NCBI GenBank assembly: GCA_002633005.1
Contig: NMRA01000060.1
Location: 1,095,463 to 1,159,462, forward strand
Direction of reading: 5' to 3'
DNA length: 64,000 nucleotides
From: Phoronis australis
Lineage: Eukaryota; Phoronida; Phoronidae
The notes beneath the pieces are model-generated. The model did not search any database and was not told the DNA's origin. It was given only the letters and a program-made list of their open reading frames with translations. Each line of letters starts with the position of its first letter. Positions within the stretch are counted from its first letter, which is position 1. Below are positions 23,263-35,336 of the stretch, in pieces. The translations under genes and the position numbers were made by a program.

Positions 23263-25789
23263 TGAATTTTCTTAAATATGACAAATGATGCTTATGTTTG
23301 GATGAGAAATGAAATTGAACTGAAGTTTGAAGTGGAAGAAGTGTGAATACTTGAATAAAAAGACCATATCTTTTCATGTAGTGTATGTGACCGCATTCAG
23401 CTACGTCAATTCAGTACAAAGTAATGGTCACGAGCGAGAGCAAAAATAGCTGAACAAATGTGTTTTAGAAAAGGGTGCATCCAGAGCGGTGGATGGCAAC
23501 CCCTTGGAGACCAAGTGTGGCTAAAAAGGCGAAGTGGCTACGATATCTGGCCATTGTGTCTCGCCTGTGTGGAGTTTTCTGCACTCACAAAATCTTATGA
23601 TAAAGAATTAGTTACTCTATATCCGGCTATATAATGAACTCAATGTCCTTGTCTGTCCAAGTCTCTATGCTCACAAGGTTTTATGATCGTTTTGACTGTT
23701 GTTTAGCATTCATCACAAACCGTTCCTCTGTGCATTTGCTTGAAGATACTTAACACTATATGATATATTTGTTTATTGAGCTGTTTACTGCTTAACAAAC
23801 AGTAATAACATATTTGAAGTTCGTCCAGTACACACTTAATAGAGATTATTCTCACTCTGCGGTCGAATGCTTTGAAGTGATACATCCGAGATAGGATGTT
23901 TCCTTAACGACTGTATAACGAGCGGATGTCGCAACTCAGTGGAGGATGTTTTGTTCATGTCACCTAGATATATTGAAGTGAATTTGTCAATGGCAATAGA
24001 TGACATACTTTCCTAATGCCGCTCTTGCAGGATAAACTCTTGACACGGCATGAACTAGCTGTATTTACATGGTATTATCAAAAAATGTGCTAACAAGAAA
24101 AGTTGCTGACAGTATAGTAAAATTTCACAAATTTCTGACAAAAATAATTGCTGAAATTGCACTTTTTTCAGTTTTCAAGTGCTTGTAATACATTAATGTG
24201 AATAGTATAGTACAGAACTAGTGGCAAAGCATTGTTTTGGTATCGTATGTCATTTATGAAAAAACTCAACTGACCGACATATTGTGAACTAGATTGGTGA
24301 GATTTCATTGTAAACACGAAACTAAATATGAATGGAAATTTACTTTTAAATACTTTGGGATTTCAGTTTGTGTTATTATGCAACAATCTCTCAAAACTTT
24401 TTGAATTTCAATATCCGCTCACCACGCTCAAAATAGTTTCATTCTCACTGCTGTGCTTAAACTCAGTTTTAGCCTACTCAGTTGAACTGTGCGGAATCAA
24501 TGTGTGTCCTTTGGCTCGTGTTGATAACATACTCACCTGTGCTAAGCAGGGATGTGGATTGGCATTGCATGCATACCAAGTGCAGTGGATTCCGTTTTAA
24601 GACTTTTGAAACACCAACATAGATCTGTCCTAATTTCTTTGAAAAGTTTTCTCATAATGCTGTCGCTATCGGCTTCATGTTTTCCAAAAGCTTAGTGAAT
24701 TATTAGTCAAATTGTTTTTTTCATTGGATAAGCAGCCGCAATAGAAGTGGGAGTGTAAGCTACCTGCTAAAACTGAGGCGCAAGTGCTTTATTTGAATCC
24801 AGAGTTTCAGGGAGGTAAACTATTAGGGCTTGGAATTTCCTGTTTTAAAAGAGGATTTCCTCTTTTTGTTTCAATTACACTTTATTTGATTTCCAGTTTC
24901 CTCTATTTTCGTCACTTTTTATCATTATTTTGACTTTATCCATGCATAAATGTTTATTTCAGTTGCATTTTTCAATACAAACAATATTTCTATCATACAA
25001 ACCTATTTATTTGTGGAACGATACATCACCTGGAAAACTTTCCTCTTTTTTGTCTTTAATCATTCCAAGCCCGACTATGTCAATGATACGTAAACTGACT
25101 ACGTAGACCTTGATTAAACAGAACTTCATTGTCAGGATAGATTTGATTGTTAGTAATGAGGTTTATTATGCGACATGGAGTCAGAAATGGAAATAAAAAT
25201 GCAGTCATGTCACTTGTCAATACCTTTTGCAGTTCTCAGATATTTTTCCCATTCAGGTGACCACAGTTGTGTGTTTGAATTAAAACTGTTGCACCCATTG
25301 TATATCAAGGGAGTTGAGAAGGATTAAGAATGACTAGGTCTGTAGTCCAGTTGTGTTTTTCAAAGCGTATAATAATTTAAAAGGTCTATTTAAAAACTGC
25401 AGGCCTTAGTATTGTCAGTACTGACATTTGAATTTTATTCTATGAGTCCAGAATGTTTCTACGTCAAATAGTTAATAAACAGCATCACCTTCCTTTACTT
25501 TCTCTGCAATTATTTATTATTACTGAGTGTTGGAACCTAGTGTGCTAATGTGACAGTAGGTGGCGAAACTTTGACAGATAATTTGAAAGAATCAGCGATA
25601 TTGCATTGTCTACTTAGCCTTTTTCTTGTGGTGCAATCAGTGATTGCGTAATTTCGTAGTGTATTAAAGGCTAGAACAGCTGTATATCTAATTAAATTTG
25701 TATGACACTGTCAAGGAACTTCAACAAAAATTTTGTCACACGACAGGTAATGGTGACATGACTTGCACATGCTCTTTGACAAGTAAGTA

Positions 25790-25935
25790 ATTTACTATAG
25801 TAAAACAGACTGAGGCTAACTTCGTAACATCGTATCTCATGATTGGCTGATTGAATTCATCACATAAAATGTATCACGGTTTATATACTGCTCACCAATA
25901 TACAGTTTGAAATGTTCCACTTTTGCATGAGAGGC
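25790..25935 (+). repeat. Repeat family 'GGCTAACTYGGAACATCGTATCTCA', fragment 1
   Basis: GAGGCTAACTTCGTAACATC and the following GTATCTCATGATTGGCTG match segments at 38355, 45890 and 54961. The 3' part (GAAATGTTCCACTTTTGCATGAGAG) matches 46035-46060. Confidence 0.55.
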
Positions 25936-28900
25936 TATCGAAAAACAGGATTTTGATGGCTTTTCTGAAAAGTCAAAAAGTTGCACAAAACCAAAACCAA
26001 TTCATAATTTGGAAAACTGTAACATTGTGTTGGAGATTTCATCTTGAACGTTTAGATCAAATCAAATTTGTCAATCCCATGTTAAGTTGTTTCTTTTTTT
26101 TGCTAAATTGGTTCCAAAAACACCTGATTGGTGGCAGATTGGTACGAAGTCAAAAATCAAATAGTATTGTCATTGTACTTTCAAAAAATATGTACTTTCA
26201 TTGAGTTAAAATCTACCATTTTATGGACATTCAACTAAATACACAGACTGGCCTACATAGGTAAACTTTACCAATGTTGATCATGATTGGCCTTAATACC
26301 GTACGCTGTCTGATGCGTGCACTCATATTTCACTGAGATAATTCTACTTATGCTGTTCCGCAAGAGCACTCAGAGGATCCCTTCTGCCTTCGTACAGGTT
26401 TGTGCCGAGACATGTAGTTGGCAGGGAACAAGATGATTAGCGTAACTTGCTCTTCCTCAGAAACCAGGGATAAAATCGACACCGCAGTGTCAACTCCTGT
26501 GTCAACCATTGTTTACGTACATATTTGTGCCATGTCATTTCGTTCCGTTCCGTGACAGCTGTTCCGTGTCAACTAATGTGTGAATGCGATGTAGGAAGTT
26601 ATGATATGCGGTCATGCTTGGCAGATCTAAGAACCAAGTGTAAGATTGTCCATCCACTTTAGAAAAGTAGGAAGCTTTTAATCTTTGTACTTCTTGGTGG
26701 CGCTGACTGATTAAATTCCTTCCTTGCCACAGCCATGACAGAGAATGCCACTTGAGGTGACGGTAGAGTTCACTGCCCCCTTGGCCTCATGCATTAAAAT
26801 GGTGAGTGTGGTCCCTGAGGGTGTAGGGGGGGTATAAAACTGATGTTGACGAGGAGAGGAGAACGCCAAACTGGTGCGGTAGGATTTTGTTGTGCAGAAC
26901 ACTGTTATCTGTTTCTGCTGCTTCTCTTCACAATCATATGCATGCCATTTGTATAGTGCTGTTCTCGTATGAAAATCGTTTGACATCAATCCTATGTATT
27001 TTTCAAGCAAATTTATGATGGGATTTTTTTGCATTGGAACGGGAATCTGGCGGGAGTTTGAGTTCTGCTGGTTTTGTTGATCTAATTAAAATTCTGATCG
27101 TTAACTGCATCGTAAAACCACTGGTGCTGGCGCATCAAATTGCACTGCACTGACTGTGTAGCATTGGTGTTTGCCAACAGGGGTGACATAACTTTCCAGT
27201 ATTTATGAATTCTTTGGAGACACCATCAATTCTAGAATGAACCCCATGTATTTTTTCGGGGTATGGCACTTGGGGTTTCATTTAGATTGCAAAAGATGAA
27301 GTAAATAAAAGGTTTTGAAGTGACAACGGGCAGCACTGGTAATTCATTGACAAAACTACAAGTTAAAATATAAACATGATAGACTAAGGCCAGAAAAAGC
27401 ATGGTTGGTTCTGATTTATACACCCGACTGGTTTTGACCAAGAATTACGCTCACCGACTTAAAAAAATGCTAACTTCGGCCAAGTAGTCATGTTTTTGTT
27501 TGAGAAGCATCACAAAGGCAGGTTAACTCAGTAAATAAGTTTTGAGATAACACCATATGTGCCAGCTGATGAGTTAAAAAAAACAGAACAAGCCCCGCAT
27601 CGTTTTTCTCTCGGGTGGGTTTTCTTTTTTGAAAAAGTGAGCCACTAAAAAGTACGGCACCACTGACTTGATTTACAAAAAGCATATCCTATTAAGCTTT
27701 TTGGCAAATCGTTTTGATTTCCCAATTGTGCCGCAGGTTTCTAGTGGGCAAGTTCAGAATTGAGCAATGTTCTCAAAGTACCAAAGTACAGTCTACCTGG
27801 AAAACTTGTCTTCCTTTTGAGACCCATTTGGTTACAAATGCACAGTTGCCATTGGCTCCCCATCAGGTGGACGATTGATCGTTTTGTGATTTCTCCTCAC
27901 TCTTTCATATCCTGCATGCAACACTCTTAATTATCACCACACTTGATGGCAATCTGCAGGATCATGCTTGAACTTTAGTGGTTATTACTCAATGATCATA
28001 GAACTGAACTATTGATTTACAGCAGTGGGTCAGTGTTTGCTGTAAGTTCTATTAATCAGTGCTGGTACAACATTCTGATGACAGTTTTAAGTGGTTAGTT
28101 ACAACGTGGGTTGTGCAGATTATTGCAGATTTTTCGTGCATCATTTGAGATTTCTAAGAAAATGGCTGTAAAATGGTTTAATTCCAATTTCAATGTAATG
28201 TTAAAGAAAGCTGCAGTTTCCATTATTTGTCAAAATTTGAATTTTTATGTTAAGTATTATACAACAAAACCCCTATCTACTCATCCTGGTCTTTGACTTA
28301 TGGCCGTTGACCAAATGTTGTGTACAAGTTTATGCATGACTTTTAGGGTTCATACTCCCCTGTTAGTAGTACACAATAGTGTAATGTGAAGTGGCCACAG
28401 TGTGTTGACAGGGTTTGACATTTATAAAAGAGCAGTGTGAATTGTTGCGTTCACATGCTGCAAAACACCAGTGTTTAAAGCCGATAACTTAGTTTTCTCC
28501 TGAGGCAAAAAGACCCATTTTAAGTTAGGAAACCTAATACTGTGCCACATTCAAGTACAGGCACACTTAACATTTAGGAGTCAAGATCCCCCACGAAAGC
28601 AATGGCCAAGGGAGGCCATACCTGTTGAATATTAACTGGTCTCCTGCTGAGAGATCAGGTGTATAATTGAATTGCTGACAGTTGAGCTACCAGGTCTTGG
28701 AAGGAAACTCAGCTCTGCTCCTGAAAGATACGCCAAAGACACCAGGGGTCCATTCCAGGAAAAGCGAGTGAAATGTGGTCGTGTGCTTCCTCTTCACAAT
28801 TGACCTATCGCAAGCTCCGCCCCCTTGCGTAATGTCGAGTAACAAACAATAAGTGTTACCCGGCAATGTGTTGTTTGTCGGGTAAAATGGCGGCTTGGAA

Positions 28901-29345
28901 ACAAAGGTGTGTCAATCATGCTGCGATCTAAATGGTCAGTTAAGCCGTCACTCAAAATCCTGGCGATATGCTGAACAATGGTTTAGTCAATTATTTACGT
29001 GTGTGCGTCACATTCTTGAAATGATTGATAAAATTATCCCATTAACTAGTAATTACGTGCAAGTCGAGATTTTTCACTTCGGAAATAGTTATGTGGAGCG
29101 TAAGATTAAATTTCTGACTTAGTCTTATGTTGATTTTCATGAATTTAGGACCTTGATCATATGAATGATTGTAGGGTTCCTTTTTTGCCCCTGTTTTACA
29201 ATCCCAAAGTAGCAGTCAGTAGCTGCACCCAATTAGTTGTGTTTCAACCAATAGGGTTCCTTTGTGGACAGTCAAAAAAGTGAAATTACCACATGAGCCT
29301 ATGTATATTACTGCGTTACATTTAAGTGATGAAATCATTGAGACT

Positions 29346-29647
29346 AAAGATCCCTTTTGGAACCAACCTTGATGTGGAAAGTGAATCAAGTCCTTGAGAT
29401 ATGGACAGAACGGCTGTTCACTTTCCACATCAAGGTAAGGTTCTATTTGGTTCCAACCTTGATGTAGAAAGTGAATCAAGTCCTTGAGATATGGACAGAA
29501 CGGCTGTTCACTTTCCACATCAAGGTAAGGTTCTGTTTGGTTCCAACCTTGATGTAGAAAGTGAATCAAGTCCTTGAGATATGGACAGAACGGCTGTTCA
29601 CTTTCCACATCAAGGTAAGGTTCTATTTGGTTCCAAAAGGGATCTTT
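29346..29647. mobile_element. TIR element whose interior is a 90-bp hairpin satellite (3 units)
   Basis: The termini AAAGATCCCTTTTGGAACC and GGTTCCAAAAGGGATCTTT are perfect inverted repeats. Between them, a 90-bp unit is repeated three times (starts at 29365, 29455 and 29545). Each unit is an inverted repeat: CTTGATGTGGAAAGTGAA pairs with TTCACTTTCCACATCAAG. Ninety is divisible by three, so the minus strand keeps a 163-codon frame containing a 30-residue triplicated segment. I regard this as a by-product of the array. Related single units occur at 40725-40860 and 59955-60065. Confidence 0.85.
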
Positions 29648-30477
29648 GCTTGGTTTCAAAACCGGTGTGTGCAAATGCAGTTTGTGTATACTGACTTTTG
29701 GAATCATTTTAGATGAACTCAGATGTGTGTCATTGGATTTGTGACCCCTGTCAAGCTCCTTGTGCTGGGGCCACTGAGAGCACTTTGGATAATGGTCACT
29801 TTAAAAATGCCCACTTAAAGAAAAATAGTCTGGACTACTGGCTTGGTTATAGTGAGCATTTACTGGTCACCGGACTGGATAATGATGCAATGAAAACACC
29901 TATATCATTTTTAAACTGAAAATCCCGGTCTACACTTTGTTAATACGGTAACAAATCAGCAAAGTAAGAAAATATCTTAAAAAATTGTAATTATTCACGG
30001 CGATCTTAAAAGCTTTGAAAAATGAAAACAATGTAATATTGGCAATTATTTTTGTCTAAAATTGTTGAGATTTTTGTCGTTGTAATTCAGATATCATATC
30101 ACAAAATGATGTCCTGATTTAAGAGACAATATTGTTACAAATGCTTAGATTAACCTTAATTATATACTTACCATAAGTGTTGGCCTCTAATTCTATCCAG
30201 TAAAACTGAGCAATAAGAGGCTTAACCCTAATCACATCTGAATAAAGTGAATTGTGCATACCAATGATTTGAATTGATACATCTATATCACTATAACAAA
30301 TTGATTGCTTTTAAGTATGATCCTTCACTGTAGTGAAATCTACTTATAGGCCTTGTGATTTACTTGCAAATATTTGACCTGCCTACTTACAATTTTCTGT
30401 TTTATGGAAATGTTAAGTTTTATGTTTGGTCTTTTGTTAGCTGTACAAGTTATGTTGATATTTTTTTGTAAACAGAG

Positions 30478-30599
30478 AATCCTACACTAATGTTAGGTTT
30501 ATGACATGGGCAAAATGTAACTCTTGGAATACCTCGGGATTTTGACGAATTTTCCAAGAGGTTTTGCCCATGTTATAACCCTGAGACAAATGTAGGATT
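30478..30599. repeat. 122-bp imperfect hairpin
   Basis: AATCCTACA...GACATGGGCAAAA (30478-30516) pairs with TTTTGCCCATG...TGTAGGATT (30562-30599). An inner pair, CTCTTGGAA and TTCCAAGAG, extends the stem. The loop is about 20 nt. It could be a foldback element or a small-RNA precursor-like structure; no expression evidence is available. Confidence 0.6.
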
Positions 30600-31337
30600 T
30601 GTTTTCTCACATGAACCGTAAAAATGACCTTTTTTGTCGAAAAACTCAACATGTCTAAAACTTTCAACCACGTGACGCAACTTTGTGAAAACACGCCTGC
30701 GCAATGCAAAGTAAACTCAATTACTTTTTGTTAATAGTTTTATTTTAAACTTAACAATTATAAATTGCATTCAGCTTTCGTAACAAATGTTCAATTTAGA
30801 ATCTATAATAAATAATCTTTGAAGTTGAAAATATTTATGAATAACACAGTTAGCAGGGCTTCCCCAGCGGCGCCTGAGCACTGAAATGACCTTGAGACAG
30901 CACAGCTAGACAGTCTCATTACTTGAGTTGGGGTTTGTCGCCGTTTGATTGAACATGGATATGGAATTCCGAGCCCCGAAAATGGGTTCGTTTATAAGTT
31001 GTTTGCATGTCCCTCCGACTGGGAGTACATACAGTTGCGACACTCGACTTGTCAATCATGACCTTGTCACCTTCTCGGACATATAGCTCATTGATGCCAG
31101 CATTGTTTAGTTAGCGCACGTTTGGTTGTTGGTACTAGTGTTTTGCGGACGATAAAATGTAAGGGGTATAGATTTCTACTTTGTGCTATTTTGTCGTTCG
31201 CTCACGTAATATCAAAAAAATTATGTACTCGGTGTTATTAACCAGTCGTGTCGTAACACATTCTAGGTCATGTGAGAAATTGAAATATGAATGCAAACAC
31301 TATGATATGTGGTAATAAAGATGCATTTGATTGATTA

Positions 31338-31386
31338 TTATTATTGTTGTTGTTATTATTAGTATTATTTTTTTATTATTACCATT
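31338..31386. repeat. ATT/GTT trinucleotide-rich tract
   Basis: Imperfect (ATT)n/(GTT)n run ending within 15 nt of the exon 2 acceptor. It contributes part of the pyrimidine-rich tract upstream of the splice site. Confidence 0.7.
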
Positions 31387-31398
31387 CTTACATTCCAG

Positions 31399-31567
31399 TC
31401 TGACTCTGGCCTGTTGTCACCACGGAAACCCAAAGATGACCTGTCTGCTATCGTCCCAAGACGGCTGCTCCATCGCGCCTGTTCTGAAGATGTACGTCAG
31501 AGGAGGCGAGAAAGCTTGCCCACGTCAGCCCTAGTCCATGGTCAGGCATCGCTCAGTATGTCCCAAT
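31399..31567 (+). CDS. MAST-like kinase, coding exon 2
   Basis: An internal exon of 169 nt encoding 56 residues plus one nucleotide. The acceptor is TTCTTACATTCCAG and the donor is GTAAGT (31568). The peptide opens SDSGLLSPRKPKDDL and contains a CSEDVRQRRRESLP segment, then SALVHGQASLSMSQ. The S-E-D-x-R-Q-x-R-R-x-S-L pattern matches what I recall of the N-terminal region of vertebrate MAST4 (and less closely MAST2) just ahead of the ETSNL block, where exon 3 follows here. The RRRES and LSPRK sites are basic or proline-directed phosphorylation motifs. It opens in phase 0, matching exon 1, and closes in phase 1, matching exon 3. Skipping it would shift the frame between exons 1 and 3, so it should be constitutive in transcripts from the upstream promoter. 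Confidence 0.82.
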
Positions 31568-31604
31568 GTAAGTAGATCTTCTAAATCAAATTCAAGTGGT
31601 TCTT

Positions 31605-31700
31605 AAAGGCCTTTCCCACTGGCTTCGAAGCTTTGATGTTACCGAAGCTCTGGTTAATGGGAACACTTACCTGCGGTCTTTAGCTTCTGATCTTAACGAG
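31605..31700 (+). repeat. MITE family 'AAGGCCCTTTC', 5' fragment
   Basis: AAAGGCCTTTCCCACTGGCT followed by GAAGCTTTGATGTTACCGAAG and GGGAACACTT matches the left end of the copy at 61536-62150. The right end is missing. Confidence 0.6.
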
Positions 31701-31899
31701 AAATATAAAAAGAAAATTCTGATTGAGTTTAACAAACCAGCTTGACTAGAAATCAGATTGCATGGCCCTGACTTCGAGGAAAATTTCTAATTTCATGCCG
31801 CGTGAAGGCTGTAGTAGTGTCAAGAGCTGAGTAGAGTTTGGTGATCTTGCCCAAGTGGTCTTCCAGTCATTTCCTTGCCGTGACTGCAGTTGGTTTTTG

Positions 31900-32345
31900 G
31901 TTTTTACCGGGGTCTTCCATTGATAAGCCCAACCGATGGAACTCCTATGGGCGTTTATTTGGAAAATCGTGCCCATGGGCATTTATTTGGTGTTACAACT
32001 TCTGGTATCAAGTGTCCAGACAGTGAGGCGTTTATTCGGAAAATTTCCTCTTAGAAGCCCTCTAATCGTCAACTTTTCTAGTCACAAATTCAGTTTTGTG
32101 GAGAATTTATCATTTACAAAAAACGAACAAAGTGCTGGCGAACTATACATTCATGAACAAAAAATTTAAAAACACATTCTTAAGTAAAAATGTCAAAGTC
32201 GGGAAACCCATGACTTTCCGTTTACGCGTTGACTCCTCATTTTGCGAATAAACCCAAACGCGTTTATTTGGTGTTACTGTTAGAAATTTTTCATTTTCCA
32301 AATACACGCCCATGGGCTTATCTGCAGAAAATCCCAGTACTGTCA
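31900..32345. mobile_element. TIR element with ATGGGCGTTTATTTGG motifs
   Basis: The left end (about 31907: GGGGTCTTCCATTGATAAGC, then ATGGGCGTTTATTTGGAAAA) is inverted at the right end (about 32285-32343: TTTTCCAAATACACGCCCAT, then GGGCTTATCTGCAGAAAATC). GCGTTTATT-type motifs recur inside. The motif is a close cousin of the TGGGCGGTTAAATTGG subrepeats in the neighbouring 1.5-kb element, so the two families may share an ancestor. Confidence 0.55.
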
Positions 32346-32494
32346 AAAGGAATTGAGAGATCCGTTACGATCGATTAAGTGGTCGTGGTTTTGTAAAGAT
32401 TGGTCGACCCTGTCAGAATTGTCGACTTTCGATGTTTTTTCTTTCTGTGTGGGCAGGAAAATGGTTTTCTATCTGGTAGAGAGTTTGATATATT

Positions 32495-32640
32495 GTAAAC
32501 TCGCGGGTTAATGCCCTGGGCGCTTAAATTGGGAAAACCTTTGGCAGGGGGTCGGCGATTACCCAAGCAGTGGGTGCTTAAAACTGAAAATTGACCAAAA
32601 GTCGGGGATGGGTTATTACACAGGTATGGGCGAGTTTAAG
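32495..32640. repeat. Fragment of the GGGCGNTTAA element family
   Basis: TAATGCCCTGGGCGCTTAAA, GTGGGTGCTTAAAACTGAAA and GTCGGGGATGGG follow the same order as the subrepeats of the complete elements at 32987 and 49610. Confidence 0.5.
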
Positions 32641-32986
32641 GTACATTTGTGGGGTTGAGTAACCTGTCTAGGAACTGAGTAGGAAGGAAATAATCACTTC
32701 ACTCTTTCTGGTGTAATGTCTAGGATTAACTGTACTGAACTGGATAACTCCAACCATCTGTCACATATTGATAAATGGGTTAATTTAAACACCCTACTTG
32801 AACACCTTATTAAGCTGCATGTCTCCTGGTCATAATTCAGAAGAAAAAAGAATTGTATTCAAAATGGCTTCGCATAAATATGGTACGGACACTACTGGTA
32901 AATGGGATTTGAATATTTTTTATGAATTTTTGATTTGGGGCTACGTGCTAAAAATGGACCATTGCCTACTTACTGCTTTTAATTTA

Positions 32987-34464
32987 CCGTAATCGTTCGG
33001 GTTAACGCCCTGGGCGGTTAAATTGGCGAATCCAAAAAATCGGGGGAGGGCGGTTAACCGAGCAGTGGGCGGTTAAATCGAAAATCCACCTAAAGTAGGG
33101 AATGGGTGGTTAACCGAACATGGGCGCTTATTACGACAGACAACCGCCCTGGGCGGTTAATCTTACCTGGCGATCTAAATCCCGACACGACAATCATACT
33201 CGGAACGCGTAGCCCTTTTCAAAGAGCTTTATCGTCACGTCGCCAAATGACTGTGAAAACNNNNNNNNNNNNNNNNNNNNNNNNNNNNNNNNNNNNNNNN
33301 NNNNNNNNNNNNNNNNNNNNNNNNNNNNNNNNNNNNNNNNNNNNNNNNNNNNNNNNNNNNNNNNNNNNNNNNNNNNNNNNNNNNNNNNNNNNNNNNNNNN
33401 NNNNNNNNNNNNNNNNNNNNNNNNNNNNNNNNNNNNNNNNNNNNNNNNNNNNNNNNNNNNNNNNNNNNNNNNNNNNNNNNNNNNNNNNNNNNNNNNNNNN
33501 NNNNNNNNNNNNNNNNNNNNNNNNNNNNNNNNNNNNNNNNNNNNNNNNNNNNNNNNNNNNNNNNNNNNNNNNNNNNNNNNNNNNNNNNNNNNNNNNNNNN
33601 NNNNNNNNNNNNNNNNNNNNNNNNNNNNNNNNNNNNNNNNNNNNNNNNNNNNNNNNNNNNNNNNNNNNNNNNNNNNNNNNNNNNNNNNNNNNNNNNNNNN
33701 NNNNNNNNNNNNNNNNNNNNNNNNNNNNNNNNNNNNNNNNNNNNNNNNNNNNNNNNNNNNNNNNNNNNNNNNNNNNNNNNNNNNNNNNNNNNNNNNNNNN
33801 NNNNNNNNNNNNNNNNNNNNNNNNNNNNNNNNNNNNNNNNNNNNNNNNNNNNNNNNNNNNNNNNNNNNNNNNNNNNNNNNNNNNNNNNNNNNNNNNNNNN
33901 NNNNNNNNNNNNNNNNNNNNNNNNNNNNNNNNNNNNNNNNNNNNNNNNNNNNNNNNNNNNNNNNNNNNNNNNNNNNNNNNNNNNNNNNNNNNNNNNNNNN
34001 NNNNNNNNNNNNNNNNNNNNNNNNNNNNNNNNNNNNNNNNNNNNNNNNNNNNNNNNNNNNNGCGTTCTTAAACTTTGCAAACAAGGGAAGAAAATAAAGT
34101 GACAAAAAGGTTCAAGTATTATATTTTGAAGTGAGTTCATGACCCAAGACAATAACTCGTTACCTGTATTGTAATTCAGATTGCTAAACCACCGTCTTGG
34201 AGTCCCGGCGTCGTTGCACTCATTGTGATCGTCGATCTTTTTCTAAAAGACGGGGAATCGCGCATTTGCTTAGCACTAGGCGCTAAATCTTCATTCTTTA
34301 AAAGTCGGGGATGGGCGCTTAACCGAGAGGTGGGCGCTTAACTGGAAATCTTCAAAAATCGCAGGGGGGCGCTTAACTGAGCAGTGGGCGGTTAAATCGA
34401 AAATCCACCTAAAGTAGGGGGTGGGCGATTAACTGAGCATGGGCGTTAACCCGAACGATTACGG
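32987..34464. mobile_element. 1.5-kb TIR transposon (non-autonomous?), copy A, with assembly gap inside
   Basis: The first 24 bp, starting CCGTAATCGTTCGGGTTAAC, are repeated as an exact inverse at the other end (34441-34464). TA flanks both sides (32985-32986 and 34465-34466), as for Tc1/mariner-like elements. Subterminal regions are arrays of GGGCGSTTAAMYGAG and TGGGCGGTTAAATCGAAAAT units. Positions 33261-34061 are N. The ungapped copy B at 49610-51137 is 1528 bp against 1478 bp here, so the gap size is about right. No transposase is visible in the known parts. Confidence 0.82.
33261..34061. other. Assembly gap (801 N)
   Basis: Run of N inside transposon copy A. Any reading frame drawn across it is meaningless. 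Confidence 1.
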
Positions 34465-35336
34465 TAAGTTAATAGTCAACATTTATGAAGTTCTTTACGG
34501 TTTCGTCAAATAAATTTTTTCCTTTTTTCCATTTTCAACCCATAAAAGTGTCTATTTTCACAGTTCTTAATTTAAACCTTAATACGTCACACATGTGTTT
34601 GTAGTCATGTGAGCACCGTTTTTGTGAAAACTGTTACTTTTTACTTTGAACATGAATTTCAAAAAAATTAAACTGTTGAAGATCTATATATTTTTTAACT
34701 ATTTGCACTGTTCGTATTAGGGAACATGTTTCAGATTTTTGATTTACCTGCAAAAAACAGATATCAGCCATTAAATTCCCTTTTTAAAGTAAATCTCAGG
34801 TCTTCATTTGAGACAGCTCATATCTCCATTGTGCGATGGAAAATCAAAACTCTGAAATTCACTGTTTCCTCAGCAACAAACCATAAAATGTGTGTGAATC
34901 AACCTACACACTAATGAGAAATCGATGTTCAAATCTGCTGATATCATCGGAATCAAAAGGTCTAAAAATGACCGATGAAGACTTGTCATGTAATTAAAAT
35001 CAATAGAAGCCGTCTCATGCAATGGACATATGAGGCACATAAATGATGCGTTTCAAGAAAATTATGGATATCAATGGAAAATAAAGATATAACTTCATAC
35101 CATAACAATTCCATTATTGACAAAAAATCCATGAAGGTGTACAATTCAGGTGATTTCGTGTACGGCGCTGCTGCCATTTTCAAATGCCTTTTGGGATGAT
35201 TATTGGCTCCTCAACATCCGGTAACAGCACAGATATATTGGGGATGTTTGACCTGATTTATAATTTGCATATTAGATGGTGAGGTTTATGTTCATTGTGA
35301 TCATGTGGCATGTACTTCAAGAATGTTTTGGGCTAA

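Larger units (their letters stand above)
11639..31398 (+). other. Intron 1 of the MAST-like gene
   Basis: A 19.8-kb intron bounded by the GTAGGT donor at 11639 and the TTCTTACATTCCAG acceptor ending at 31398. It holds many repeats (listed separately) and two assembly duplications. Its true length is shorter by about 1.9 kb if those duplications are unmerged alleles. No convincing internal exon was found. A good acceptor followed by a donor at about 26740-26802 encloses stops in all three frames. Confidence 0.55.

Noticed and set aside
22904-23288. Three overlapping hydrophobic frames resembling a repetitive membrane protein.
   Set aside because: All three frames of a 16-bp minisatellite; no start context, no splice sites, no non-repeat sequence.
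26733-26802. Good acceptor (TTCCTTCCTTGCCACAG) followed by an ATG|GTGAGT donor in intron 1.
   Set aside because: The enclosed 60-70 nt contain stops in all three frames, so it cannot be a coding exon of this gene. A poison or untranslated exon is possible but unsupported.
29216-29707. 163-codon minus-strand frame with a triplicated 30-residue segment.
   Set aside because: Explained by the 90-bp satellite inside a TIR element; 90 is a multiple of three, so repeats stay in frame by necessity.
33106-34152. Three 'long' frames of about 300 codons on both strands.
   Set aside because: They consist almost wholly of the N gap at 33261-34061.
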